Shown: piece after piece, positions 26,041 to 38,206 of the stretch
Layout of the letters: each line of letters starts with the position of its first letter
Numbering within the stretch: the first letter of the stretch is position 1
Assembly: GCA_019321725.1 (NCBI GenBank)
Contig: JAGSPU010000064.1
Coordinates: forward strand, 1-64,000
From: Paulownia fortunei
Taxonomy: Eukaryota > Streptophyta > Magnoliopsida > Lamiales > Paulowniaceae
Direction of reading: 5' to 3'
DNA: 64,000 bases
Notes under the pieces: model-generated
Told to the model about the DNA's origin: nothing
Database searches by the model: none
Seen by the model: only the letters and a program-made list of their open reading frames with translations
Translations under genes and position numbers: made by a program

Positions 26041-27062
26041 GTAAACTACCGTTAGAACTGTTATTATCTTTTCCCAAATCTGTTGGACTATTATTCTCCA
26101 TGTACTACTAGTTTGGTTGGAAAATTTTCTTTATTTCAAAGCCAAGGTTCTTTTCCCTATATTAATACATGCATGATTTGTGGTCACTTGCTAGCTGAAA
26201 CCATTGTCTTAACCAATGGGTTTTAGGTTTGAGTCATGCTACTGGCCTTGGCAAGGTGGCATATCGACATCCCATGGCTCCAATCCATGGAGTATCTTTA
26301 GCTTCGCTCCTCACATAGGTGTGGTGGAGATATTTCTAGATGCAGGTGGATACACTAGGCGCAATATTCCTTACCTGGTATAGGGTCAACTCCTCTTCAT
26401 GCGTATTTAACAGTCCAATAAAAAAGAAGACAAGCTCTAGTTGTGGCTCTGTGATGAGACTCATTTATCAGTTGTGGCTCTGTGATTAAGTTTGTCAGTT
26501 GACTGTACTGTGCAGGGAGGGGATAATTTATCATTTGATGATCTTATCAGTATAGTCTCTGAGTAAATAGTCTGAATGACTTCTAATGGGAATAAATAGT
26601 CAATATGACAGAATAATAAGAATTTATTCTTTGAAGAGTATGATCTTGGTATAGATGTCTTGGAAATTGCTTTAGAAACTTGAGTTTTGCATGGGTATGA
26701 AGAAAGGCACGCCAATGTTGGCATGGATTCTTATCTCCCCTGATATTTGAGTCTCTTTCAACTGCTTCATCCTGCTCAAATGTTGCTTACTTGACAATGG
26801 ACCATCACTTGTCCCCCAACATTGCTCTGGATACTTGGAATATGAATACCTTTTAGTTCTTTTTGTAAGGAAGACTGAAAATATGATGGTAAATATAACA
26901 TGCTTTTGTGTAGCCTTTTAAGTTGCCAACTATTTAAGTGGAAGCCTCTTTAGACTTGTATAAGAATTTGATGCTGAATACTAAAAGGTTGTAGTGAAAT
27001 GTTTCTAATGCCACATGCCTCTTGACTGAGTATTGTACTGCATTGTCTTGATTTCTTTGCAG
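26041..27062 (+). other. Candidate 3'UTR intron of the RFWD3-like gene
   Basis: GTAAAC begins two bases after the TGA stop codon (26036-26038), and a good acceptor (TTTCTTTGCAG) ends at 27062. If used, a non-coding last exon starts at 27063. Because the stop is so close to the junction, nonsense-mediated decay would not be expected. A degenerate repeat-like stretch lies inside at about 26190-26420. The splice is inferred from motifs only. Confidence 0.4.
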
Positions 27063-27358
27063 GTGGCATCATGATGACCGACCAAGTACATATGTAATTT
27101 ATGTCTTTAGGCGGTGCACGGACCGTGCAACTCAATTTTTTGTAGCTATGCATACGGACCGATAATTGTGGAGTCTGTAAGATGTTTATGATTTATTGGC
27201 TCTTCTGCTCTCAAAAATAGCAGCTATTGTTACCCTGCTTTCCATACTATAGGTGATCTTGGAAGATATCCTTACTATAATGTTCAACATTTCCCGGGAA
27301 ATTATATTTACTTCCATTTGCAAGCATGTGGAAGAGACCAGTGAAATGTGCATTTGTG

Positions 27359-27364
27359 AATAAA
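27359..27364 (+). terminator. Candidate AATAAA polyadenylation signal, RFWD3-like gene
   Basis: AATAAA lies about 300 bases into the proposed non-coding last exon. Plant signals are loose, so this is only a plausible transcript end. Confidence 0.3.
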
Positions 27365-27379
27365 AAATGTGTATTCTAG

Positions 27380-30300
27380 GTATGGGTGTTCATATGTGAA
27401 CAGATATGTGTAATCTTGGTCCATCGTTTTATCTAAAACGGGGGTTAATGTGGACAAAAAATGTGCGCACTAGGTCCGTTTTATCTGGAATGGGGATGTA
27501 CTCACTCTTGTATTTCCAAGAGTGGAACTATTATAGCTTTAGCTCATTAACATATCTTGACAGGAAAAGCTGAACATTCTCCCAAAACAGTCAAATTGAG
27601 GGTCTGGAGGGAAATATTGTACATTCAATATTGTGAATCAATGGAAACCTAAATCTAATTTCATCATGTGGTATTCATAAGACACTGGACACTTTTTCTC
27701 TCTATTGAACAAGGAACCTACCTATGTATTAGGCTGTTAACGCGTCCATGCAGTTTATAGATCTTTCAATGCATGTAAATCTCATAAGGTCTACTTTAGG
27801 AAAGTATTCATTTTAATGCCTTTAAATAGTTTCGCATGGTGCAGCCCGTCTGCTGTCCTGAAAATCTTTGAATTTGAATGTTGATATAGCCATAATTAAG
27901 GATTAAAATACTTACAGGGCTGTAGCTCTTTTCACTTCTAATACATTACTCTGAACTGAGAAAATTTACCAACTATGAAGGTGGAATGGTTTAAATTCTT
28001 TATTTTTCAGTTTTTCGGAAACCATGTCTGTTTATTCATATGTTCACTAAGACTGACTAATCGTTGGAATGTTACGTGTGTGGATAATATATCAGATATA
28101 GCATGTACTAATTATACTTAGATTGACTGGATGCTTGCTGCATATTGAAAATTCTTTTGTTAAAGACTTAAAATTCATCAAGGCCTTGATCTTTTAAGTT
28201 CCATGATTCGCTATTCTCCTGTAAATTTAGAAAGAGAATGTACTTGTGATGCAAGAACAAATTTTAAACTTTTGAATTCAACTCCTGAATTCAAATTTTA
28301 ATGCAAGGAGCCAGAGGGTTTTTTTTTTTTTTTTTCTAATATCTATAAAAGACATTATGTCGTAGTCTAGGAGATTATGTTATATATATATATATATATT
28401 TCATTAAATATTCCAGATGATATTTGAAAAACTTTTAGAGGTGTAGTAAATGGGTTTCTTTTGCTTCCATAATCTCCCCATATAGAATAATTAAAAATTA
28501 GCAATTCCATACGTCGTCTTGTTGTATGTCCTTCTGTTTAATGATCAGAAGAGTACAAGGAGTAGACCCTACTATTCTTTTGTATTATTATAATTATTAA
28601 AATTTCCAGCACAATAATTTGGTATAACTTTTCTTGACATAATATGTAAAATGAAAAAAGAAAACATCAAATTTGTAGGCATATCCAAAGACGCAACATA
28701 TCTCTGCATGGAATGGGGTATCCATTGAGTTAAAAGACAATGGACTTAACAATTCATCTCAATGCAACATGGCAGCAATATGACAACAGAACTGTGTCAT
28801 GGTACATATCATATTCCATAAAATAAGAAAAATAATCCAAGGTGGTCATTATATTTCACTTGGCTTTTTGCTTCATTCTCTTTTTATTGTTTAATAACTT
28901 GTCTCCATTCAAAATACCATATCGATTTACATAAAGCTTGAGATATTCGTCATTCGGCCTCATATGATTGATCTCTAGGCGGTTTTATTTGAAAGAAAAA
29001 AAAAAAAAACCCAAAATAATGTGATAGCATGTCATCACGTGACAAACAAATTTATTCAGAAAACCCAAAAAAAAAAAAAAAAAAAAAAGCAGCAAAAAGA
29101 AACAAAGAAAAGAATGTGACAGCATGGGAAGAGTGGAGAAGAGAATGGAGACTGGACTTCCAAACCAATCAATGTGAGTTTGTCCATATTCAGTCCATGT
29201 TGTTCACTGTGGTGTGGGATAGCCATATTTAGCATTGAAATTGAATGACAATACATTCCTTACTTTTTTCTGAAGTGTCATCTTCCTCTAACTTCACTAA
29301 CCAACACTTTCCAGTTCGAATCCTCATAAGATGCTAAAACAAGAATAGGTCTTGTAAGTAATAATGGAAGAGATTTGGAGTTGTTGTACAGGACCATTTG
29401 ACCATACCTTTTTTTGTTTTTTGGAAATATTCTCTGTTTCCATTTGCATATGATACTGCTTTCATATAGCTCCCAGCCAACAACCCCCATTTTTCCTTTA
29501 ATTTATTTATTTATTTTTCTGTGAAAGATGGCAGCTTAAAAGCATTATTGATAGTAACTCGAAATTCTTGGACAAGAAAGAAAGTTTCGAACTTAAATTG
29601 ATAGGGGGTGGGTGGCTGTTGGGTTGGGTCGTTGGGTTTCAATCGGGTTGAAGTAGGGGTGTGATTGTAATTCAAATCCGGACCCTACTGGGGTCGTATT
29701 GAAAATGGGCAACCCTATCTATAACTGTAGGTGGTGAGGGAAGTTCAATAGCTAGCTGTGCAGTAATCTTTTTTGAAGTAAATAACTAAATTAAATTTGC
29801 AGGGAGTATTTGAATTTGATAAGAGAATTTGGTAAAAAATTTAAATAATTTTTTTTAATGTAGATTTAAAATCTATTTTAATGATTTTAAAATTAGTTCA
29901 AAGAAGTTTAAGAATTTGAAATTCATTGAATTATAAGAATATCCAAATAATTTCAATAAAATTATTTTTATGAATTTAAAATTTTTAATTTCAAATTCAT
30001 CAATTCAATTATACTTAAATTGAAAAATACGAGAGTTGAAAATTTAAAATTAATAATAATAAATTTGTTGAGTTTATTTAGATAATTTTAATACATTTCA
30101 AATTTTTATCACTCACTTTGAGCAATTTAATCGATCATTGTAATGAGTTACCTAACTTTAAATTATTAGTTTCATATCACTTTTTCAAATTCATATCCTC
30201 CATTCAAAAACAACTTTAGACTTTTAAATGGGGTGCAAACTAATCAAATTTAACAAAATACGTTATTGTTAAAATTTGTTTTATTTTTTATCTAGTTTTA

Positions 30301-32747
30301 AAAATTATATTTTAGATTAATTTGATAGTTTATCTAATCGAGTTTAAATAAATTTTAATCGAAACGAATATAAATTAAATTCAAGTAATTTAATATTTAT
30401 ATATATATATATTTATTATTAGAATCAAACTCGAATTCAACTTCATATTAATGAATTGAGTTTAAATAAATTGTGAATTATCTCGAATTGATAATTAAAT
30501 ATAGAATAGATTGATTGTTTTGAAACCCTACTTAAAGGGTTATAATTATAAATTTCGTATTTGCGCACCTTTCCCCTAGTGTCGTGTAGTCATTTCAAGC
30601 CTACTTTAATTTTTGTGTTTTCCACTGTTATACCTTATACAATATTTATGGTCATCAATCACCTCATTTTTCTTGATTGATGATTTTCTTTTTTTTAAAT
30701 TGATGATATAGAAATGTTGGCCTCAAAATACTTTATCCATAGTTAAATAAGAATTTGAATGATTAATACATAGTTTAGGGAACTGTTCCCCTGCCAATAA
30801 TTAATTATTGCAAAGCATATATTTGCATTATTGGATTGCTAAAGCCATATTTAATTACATTTAAAAAAGTAAGATCGATGGCTAAAAATGTCCTTTATTG
30901 TTGTCCTATTAGTACAAATTGGGTCACTGGTTTTTGTTTGTTTTGTGGTCTCATCAGTTTTGCCGTCCAAATCTTTTCCAAAGCTTTGTCCCTTCAATAA
31001 TTACTACAAAGGGACCGACAAATAATTATTATTATCATAAAGATGACTCCATAATATAAAATTCAAAGTAGAAAAGTAAACGTCTTAATTTTCATAGCCA
31101 CCTCCTTTTCTTTTTTCTTTTTCCATTTTTTTTAATGGATAACACATTTATATATATTATTACATCATAAATATTACTTAATCATAATTTATTAACAATC
31201 AACCATTAACAACTAATAATCAACTATGAATTAACCAACTATTATGAAATTAATCAAATTATCACGTACTTGACGGAATTTAAACCCAAAACTTCAATCT
31301 CTTATTTTTATTCTTTATACTTGCAAGAATTAAAAGGGAATTATGACATAGAAACCCTTTGAAAAAGTAATTTGAATCTTCTTCAACTCCCCCAAAAAAA
31401 AGAGAAAAAAGGTTGATAACTCAATTGGAGATTCACGGCATTTCCTAAACTTGTTTTTTGTATGGTGAAATTTTATCAATTTAAGATCATAATCTCTTAT
31501 TTATTTTTTCATTCACGAACCATGATAACTCATGCTGAAGACAAATAAACTGCAAATACTACGTAAATAAAAGAGAATGTGAAAAAAAAAATATTAAATG
31601 TAATCTTACTATTTTTCTTTTATTTCCTTTTGAGGTTGAGATTGAATGCATATCAAATATTACATCCAAATTTTAAATTTTCATCACAAACAATTAGACC
31701 ATCCATGAACATACCAAATATTAATAAAAGAAACTATTATATAAATAGATTAATACCATATTAGTAAGATTCGATCTCAAAATGTCGTTGATCATGGCTA
31801 ATTAATCATGCTATTGATTGAGCCTATAGACCTATGGTAATAATAGATGATACAAGGACCAGGAATGTTATCTCTTATTGTCTGATTTTTTGAATGACTT
31901 GTCTAGGCACTTAGTACACCCTCTATGACTCAGTATATTCACACGTTGGAACTTTACTGTTGGTGCTGGTTGTTATGGTAGCACCCATCCAGGTGTAGAT
32001 CAAATTGGCATTCATCAGTGGCACCCCCACCCCCAGCATATCAATAAAATATGTATTTTGGTACTATTGATCCTACAAATACTTATCAACACAATAAATA
32101 TTTAATCAAGACATATGATTAAAATACACCAATGGCTTAAAGTTATATTCATTGATAACAATGTTATATTGAGAATAGTCATCGTTACTCAATGCACTTC
32201 CATTTAATTCCAACAACTGTAACCTAAGAAGTTTAACAATAAATTATCTTATCTTATTTATATTTCACGTGCATATATATAGAGAAAATGAAAAATAATG
32301 TCAACTTTTCATTTAAGCAGCCAGAAAAATTGACATTTCATCCTTGGGCAATGTGTACCAGCAAACATGAACTGAAAGAAAAATCTTTTGCTTTATTGAG
32401 AATTGACAAGTGAATATACTCTTTCAGAGTAAAAATACAGTGCCAATGGGCTCACTCTCTCTCTCCTTATTCAAATCTTAAACTCTCTCACTTCACTCTC
32501 GTGTCTATATTTTTGAATTAATATACACGGACAAACCCAAACAAGAAAATGCAAATTTTCATTTTTTTTTCCCTATTTTTTGGTGGCTTGGATGTTCAAC
32601 TGCTACTCTTGCACTCTGTTGTTGGCAAGAGGGACCCATCTCAAGAAACACCTTTTTTTTTTTTTTTTTTTTTTGGGAAATTGCAGAAGCAAATTAAGAT
32701 TGAAAGACAACATACGATTGGGCCTTGAATAAAATAATTTTTTTCAA
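27380..32747. other. Gene-free AT-rich intergenic region with repeats
   Basis: No supportable gene. It contains a TA microsatellite at 28381-28400, an oligo-A tract near 29069-29088, GGGTTGGGT-type low-complexity sequence at 29605-29665, an AT-rich repeat at 29920-30018 that recurs at the right end of the window, and an oligo-T tract at about 32651-32674 just beyond the XTH stop codon. The part adjoining 32747 must include the XTH 3'UTR. Confidence 0.55.
29920..30018 (+). repeat. AT-rich dispersed repeat, copy A
   Basis: About 100 bases, including TCAATAAAATTATTTTTATG and flanks, align well by eye with 63797-63895 in the same orientation. The surrounding sequence is similar in character, which suggests an old MITE-like or other dispersed element whose ends I could not define. 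Confidence 0.45.
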
Positions 32748-34521
32748 TTAAAGCCAGCATTCTGGTGTTAGGGAATGGTCCCTTTTATAGTCCCTGCAAT
32801 AATCATATACCATATAGTGACTTTGCACCCACTGCATAGCCCTGGTTTGCTGCCCCGTAAGGCGGCCGGAACGGAACGGCGAGGCGGACACGGGGCGGCA
32901 CCAGGCAGGGGCATAGGCGGAGCAACCACTCGCTTTGAAGTTGGTGAATTTTCCGACAAAGGGTTGGTAACGATAATCGGCCTTGTATTTACCATCCTCG
33001 GTTGCCCATGAGGATGCATCCCATATTGATCCATAAACCCACATTGGTCTTAAGGGAAATGTTGCGACACTCTTCCTTGGATACCTTCTTATTGGCACAT
33101 CATCCACAAAGAATCTGAAAAAAGAACCAAATAAATGCAAAATGGCAAAGAACAAATTAGATCACATCATTATGAAATGAATTTCAATGAATGTCGTTGA
33201 TTTTTAGATCTCCAATCAAGATTTGTGGCATGGATCTTGTGATAGTAGAGAATAGTTTCGGTGCAGTGCCTAGTTGTGGGCTAGCATTTATTGTTGAATG
33301 AAAGTTTTTAGGTGGTGCACCAAAAATATAGTAGTAAATAAGTAAATGACATTCTAAAAGTAAAATAATGACATATATGACCGCATACAATTAATTGGCC
33401 CATAGAATATTTTCGTATCTCAAGACCACTAAAAATTCCAAAAACATCTTGTAATCTTTTTTACTGGTGGTAATTTACGCATTATTACCCTAACGCATTA
33501 CAGATATTACTTCATTGAAAACTTTATTAGAGAATTTTGGCTAGTTGATGAATTATGTGTCCAACTTGTTGCTAAGAGGAATGAAGAATTGGTGAAGAAA
33601 AGTAATGTTAGAGATATAGAATTGAAGCAAAAATCTTACATGATCTCCTTGGGACTCCATAATATGGCGTAATGATGAAAATTTTGTGTGGGATCGAACC
33701 ATAAATGAAATTTCATCTCTCTCCCAATAATTCTTCCATCCCCACTTCCTCGGACATACACATTTGTTTGTAGTGTATAAGGTTTCCCAAATGTTGTCCC
33801 AAGAAACTCGATATCCACCTCATCGTGATACCCCGGATGAGCTTCATTGTTTGAAAGCTGTAAAGCACATAACATCCCATTATTAATCAAGATTCAACCT
33901 CATCCCATTTATTCCATAACAGTAAAAGAAAATAGGAAAAAGAAAAAGAAAAACTTAAAACTTCTTTGTTGTGCGATTCTGCCACTCATTTATAAGTAAA
34001 TAGTAATTACTATGTAGCTGCTGATGCTGATGCAGACTTTATTTTCTTGGCATTTTTGGTATGTACAAAGTTAGGACGTGTAACATAAAGTAAAGTGTCA
34101 TCATTAACACTTCCAAAAAACTCTTACATAGAAAGCTGTAATAACTCCAGCAGTATAACCAGGTTGGAGCTTAATTGAGGCTCCAAAGTACCCGGATCGA
34201 AATGGTTTCACTGACTTGAACCCACTTCCTGTCATTCCAAAACAACACAAAAGATTATGCTACTAAAAAATAACCATGATTAAGTCCAACAAAAAAGCAA
34301 AAGAAATTGAAAATCAAACCTGAGTTTCTGTCAAGCCAAATAGTGATTCCATTATTATCAACACTCTGGTGACCCGGACCCCAGAGGTTTCTGTATCCTT
34401 GATAGAAGCTCATGGACCGGAACCGGGAACTCGGGTAGAAGCCCGGCGAGGGTGGCCATTCACCAGCATTGGCCAATGGGACAATGAGGATGATAACAAG
34501 CGGAAGCAGTTGAAAAGCCAT
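32748..34521 (-). CDS. Xyloglucan endotransglucosylase/hydrolase, XTH31/XTH32 type
   Basis: This is a secreted GH16 cell-wall enzyme that cuts xyloglucan and either rejoins or hydrolyses it. Exons are 34521-34320, 34228-34128, 33857-33640 and 33114-32748, total 888 nt, 295 aa. Residues 1-19 ([19 protein letters not shown]) form a signal peptide. The catalytic motif [10 protein letters not shown] is at 112-121, with nucleophile Glu114 and acid/base Glu118. Typical XTH C-terminal features are present: [19 protein letters not shown], Cys residues, and the ending [31 protein letters not shown] and [13 protein letters not shown] match the XTH31/XTH32 group (group III-A), whose tested members favour hydrolysis. 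The upstream in-frame ATG at 34659 would destroy the signal peptide and is rejected. A TATTTATAG on the coding strand lies about 145 bases upstream. Confidence 0.96.
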
Positions 34522-34664
34522 GAGAGAAGAGCAATTCAAGGAGAAGGGGAAAGTGAGAGGTTGATATTTGGCAGTCTCACTATGGCCACATAAATGCAGG
34601 TTGGGACAAGAGAGTGTTGGAGGTAAATGTGTACATGGGGGGGGAGTATGGCAGTACACTTTGC

Positions 34665-34672
34665 TATAAATA
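34665..34672 (-). promoter_or_regulatory. Candidate TATA box of the XTH gene
   Basis: TATTTATA on the coding strand, about 145 bases before the start codon. The placement is plausible for a plant promoter; there is no other support. Confidence 0.35.
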
Positions 34673-34870
34673 ATGGGATTGGTAGGTCCAACTATTAGCT
34701 AGATTTTGAGGTGCTCCCAAACTTCTCATTCAGTCATTTGTCATGTATTTTTTAGTGGGTCTTGAGATCATGAGTCCTCAGTAATTTAGTGTCATTAAAT
34801 GACAGAGTTACTGAATGTGGATATGTTATTGTGGTTATAAATTACTTGATATTAATGATTAAGAAATAGG

Positions 34871-34871
<1 letters not shown>

Positions 34872-34934
<63 letters not shown>
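34872..34934. repeat. (CA)n-(TA)n microsatellite upstream of the XTH gene
   Basis: About 32 bases of CA repeat run straight into about 28 bases of TA repeat, giving some 60 bases of alternating pyrimidine-purine, 350 bases upstream of the XTH start codon. Confidence 0.92.
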
Positions 34935-34935
<1 letters not shown>

Positions 34936-37454
34936 AAAAATACTTGACTTGGGGTGTTGCTCACAAAATAATGAGGATTATCCAACATTAATACAATAGA
35001 TCAATTTTAAAAAAACGTGTTATTATCCTCATTATTTGATGTGAAAATACCAAAATATAAATGAATTTTTCACGGGTAATCCCTCCTTAAATGCTCAAAA
35101 TGACCATTTTTCTTATGGGTTCCACTTAATTTATAGCCATTTCGTCTCCAATTCTGCTGTTGGTCCTAGGATCAAGAATCTCGACTATTTGCAGGTTTTC
35201 AGAGAATCGCCTTGGGACTAAGAAAACTTTAATCAGCCAAGAAAAGTATTAAAGAAAAAAAAAGAATCCTAACAAAGGGAATTTATTAAAATGCACCCAA
35301 CTTAATTTCAATGCCTATGAGGGTGCACGAATTAAAAGTTGAAATTACTTACTCTAAACTACATTCACACACACTTATGTGCCAATAGAATGAATTATCT
35401 GGCTCTACATGCACTAATGTTAGAAAGACCCCTTTATGGCTTTACCTCTATCCTTGCTGAAAGCAACATTTATCTCTGTCTCATCCTTTAAGGCTACGAT
35501 TCTCAGATTACACACTCCACTTTGTGTAATTTTTACCTCTCCTTTTATTCCTTTTTTTTTTTTTTTCTTTCTTTTCAGTATGTCGTATTCTATGTACTGG
35601 GCTGTCAAGGACCATATCGGTGGGGTCTGAAAAATCAAGCTTCCGAGTAATTGTGTTTTCAAAGCTTGTGAAACTTTCAGCATTTTCTTTAATAGAGTAG
35701 GGACACAGGTATCTAGACATTGAGTTCACAGATATGATTTGATTTCCTGCCCTATACACGTAATCAACATTCATAAATTCATGGATTTACAGATTTAGAC
35801 ACTTTTGTACAGATGACAATCAATGTTGTTTAGGATGGTGATTTTTCAATAAATTTGGTCCATATGCTTAATTATCAAATATTTAAGTGCTTGTTTAAGT
35901 TCCATTAATATGATTCGATAGCTTGAGTATAGACAAGCAGGATTGATAATTTGATGGATATGTATTTAGACTCTGTTGTTTATATGATAACAATGTGTTT
36001 AGATGTAGATTTGTTAATAAACTTGGTTCATATGCTTAGGGATCCAATAATGTTATTTCATCTCAATTTGTTTTATTGATATAAAATTTAAAATTTAGCT
36101 AATTGTTTATCCTCAGACATAAATACATAAGATAAACGTAGTTGGAAAATCATAGAGAAAAATATATTTGAATTAAATAAATGTTTATATAAAGTTTTTT
36201 TAAAAAAATTGTGACAATTAAATTATAAAGAGGAAGTATTGAACCGAGTATTAACAAATTCCCACTACTAAAAAATTAATGTTAATTAGAACCTCAAAAC
36301 TTTCCGATCTCGGGCTTGAGCCAAGCCAGCCCTCACAAATGTGGCCATCGAGTGACAAAAGGATCCAATGCTTTATTGCACTCAATAATAAAAGAATGAG
36401 AAAAAAAACATTATTAAATGGGGTCCTAATATAATATGCTTGTAAATTCTAAGTCCGCAAAAAACATGATGGCTGCCTTATCTTTAGTCCCCGTTGTATT
36501 GCCAACAAAAATCATAGATAAGTGGGAAGGAAGGTTTGATCCTTTTGCGTAGAAATTAATTTGTTTACCATAATTAAGTTTAATTTAAATGATAAAATTG
36601 ATATTCTAAAATTATGAAGTTTTGGATTCGAGTCCTATCTAAATTTAAAAAAAATATATGAATATTTGTCTATTAGTATTTCATTGATGATTAATTGTGA
36701 TAGTGCTGATGATTTATTCTTGATTATTATATACTATTAAATTTTGACATTCATGATATAATAGCATGTAAGTATTTCACTAAAAAAAAATCCATAAACG
36801 TAGTTTCTCAGCAATTGATGCATTTAGAAGATAATGATTAGGTGGCTAAAAATAATAAGTTAAATAATGAAAGAATTAGATTTTTAAAGGGAAGAAATAA
36901 TAGAAATAGTCCAAATGACTAATTTGATGCAATAATAATAGAATGAGAGTGATATTATCTCTTTAATATTAATGTGTTGTAAATTGATATTAACTTAAAA
37001 ATGTGGATGTTCGTCTATTTTAATAGTAGGATTTTGTTGATGATTGATTGTGATAGTGTTGATGATTTATTCTTAATTACTTATATACTATTGAATTTTG
37101 ACATTCATGATATAATGACATGTAATTATTTCACTCAAAAAAAAAATCCATAAACGTAGGTTCTCAGCAATTGCTAAAAAAATAATTAAGCTAAATAATG
37201 AGAGAATTAGATTTTTAAAGGGAAGAAATAATAGAAATAGTCCAAATGACTAATTTGATGCAATAATAAAGGAATGAGAGTGATATTATTTCTTTAACAT
37301 TATTGTGTTAAAATATCAATTAATAATTTGAAGAACTAAATTTGATAAATTCAAAAATATAAATAAAAGTATAAATTGACAGTTAGTATATTATATTACA
37401 TATGAAAATAATTAAATTGATCACTAAATGGTTCTCATATTTAAAAAATAGCCT
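34935..37454. other. Gene-free AT-rich region with a direct duplication
   Basis: No supportable gene. Overlapping open frames at 35420-35774 (minus) contain a Lys-rich run from an oligo-A tract and match no family I know. The right part holds the duplication at 36658-37309. Confidence 0.5.
36658..37309 (+). repeat. Direct duplication, two copies of about 310 bases
   Basis: Copy 1 (36658-36978) and copy 2 (37003-37309) share the same order of blocks, for example TCCATAAACGTAG at 36791 and 37147, and TTTTTAAAGGGAAGAAATAA at 36881 and 37212. The offset falls from 356 to 331, so copy 2 lacks about 25 bases present in copy 1. High similarity suggests a fairly recent segmental tandem duplication of non-coding DNA. 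Confidence 0.8.
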
Positions 37455-37860
37455 CACTACAAGAAAAAATAATATAAATGAAATGTTAAGTGGTAATGGC
37501 GAAGTTGTTACTAATGATATAGATCAAATGACAATAAATTTTATTTTATTATAATAATAATTTTTACGAACTTAATAGTGATAATATTTATATGTAAAAA
37601 GTGTAGGACTTTTGTTACTAATAATGTAAAAAGAAAATTTCCTTTAAACTAGTCGTTTTTATACCAATTTGGCCCCAAAACTTTTAAGTGTGCCAATTTA
37701 CACCGAGACTTCTTAATATGTATTGAATAGGAGTTTTCTAGCCAAATTTACCTACCAAAAAAGTGACATTTGCATCTAAATCTTCTAAAGTTTTGACTTT
37801 TGACATTCACTTTATATGATTTTGAATTTTTAGCAAGTACCCGCCCGCCATGGCATCATT

Positions 37861-38206
37861 TGATAAAAAAATCTAATAAAATCTTATTAAAAGATAAAAA
37901 TACCCCCATTTTTCATACTTAACGAAAAAAATGCAGATTTTTTTAAAAATTTATTGATATTCTTTAAAACAAAAAAAAAAAATAATAATTTAATGAAATC
38001 AGAATTAAACTTTATAGTCTCTTTAATAATACAAAAAGTGTGGAATGATTCTAATTTTTGTATATGAAAGATAATTATAATTTTCAGAATTATCAATTAT
38101 TCATAATTTTAATTGCATAATTTTCACAATCATACATGATAAAAAATTCTAATAAAATTTATTAAAAAAAGACCAAAATAGCCCCATTCATATACTTAGG
38201 AAAAAA
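37861..38206 (+). repeat. Short direct repeat (two copies of about 70 bases)
   Basis: 37861-37930 and 38137-38206 align from TGATAAAAAA through the CCCCCAT/CCCCAT block to a final AAAAAA. A related inverted piece is at 38730-38776. They look like fragments of a repeat family. Confidence 0.55.

Noticed and set aside
26190..26420. Possible tRNA-derived SINE in the RFWD3-like 3' region
   Set aside because: A weak B-box-like GGTTTGAGTC is present, but no convincing A box, target-site duplication or defined tail; left only as repeat-like sequence.
29305..29325. GTTCGAATCC, similar to a tRNA B box
   Set aside because: No matching A box or cloverleaf could be drawn around it.
34522..34659. Upstream ATG for the XTH gene
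   Set aside because: It would put 46 non-hydrophobic residues before a clear signal peptide.
35420..35774. Overlapping minus-strand open frames with a Lys-rich run
   Set aside because: The Lys run comes from an oligo-A tract; no family similarity recognised and no supporting splice structure.
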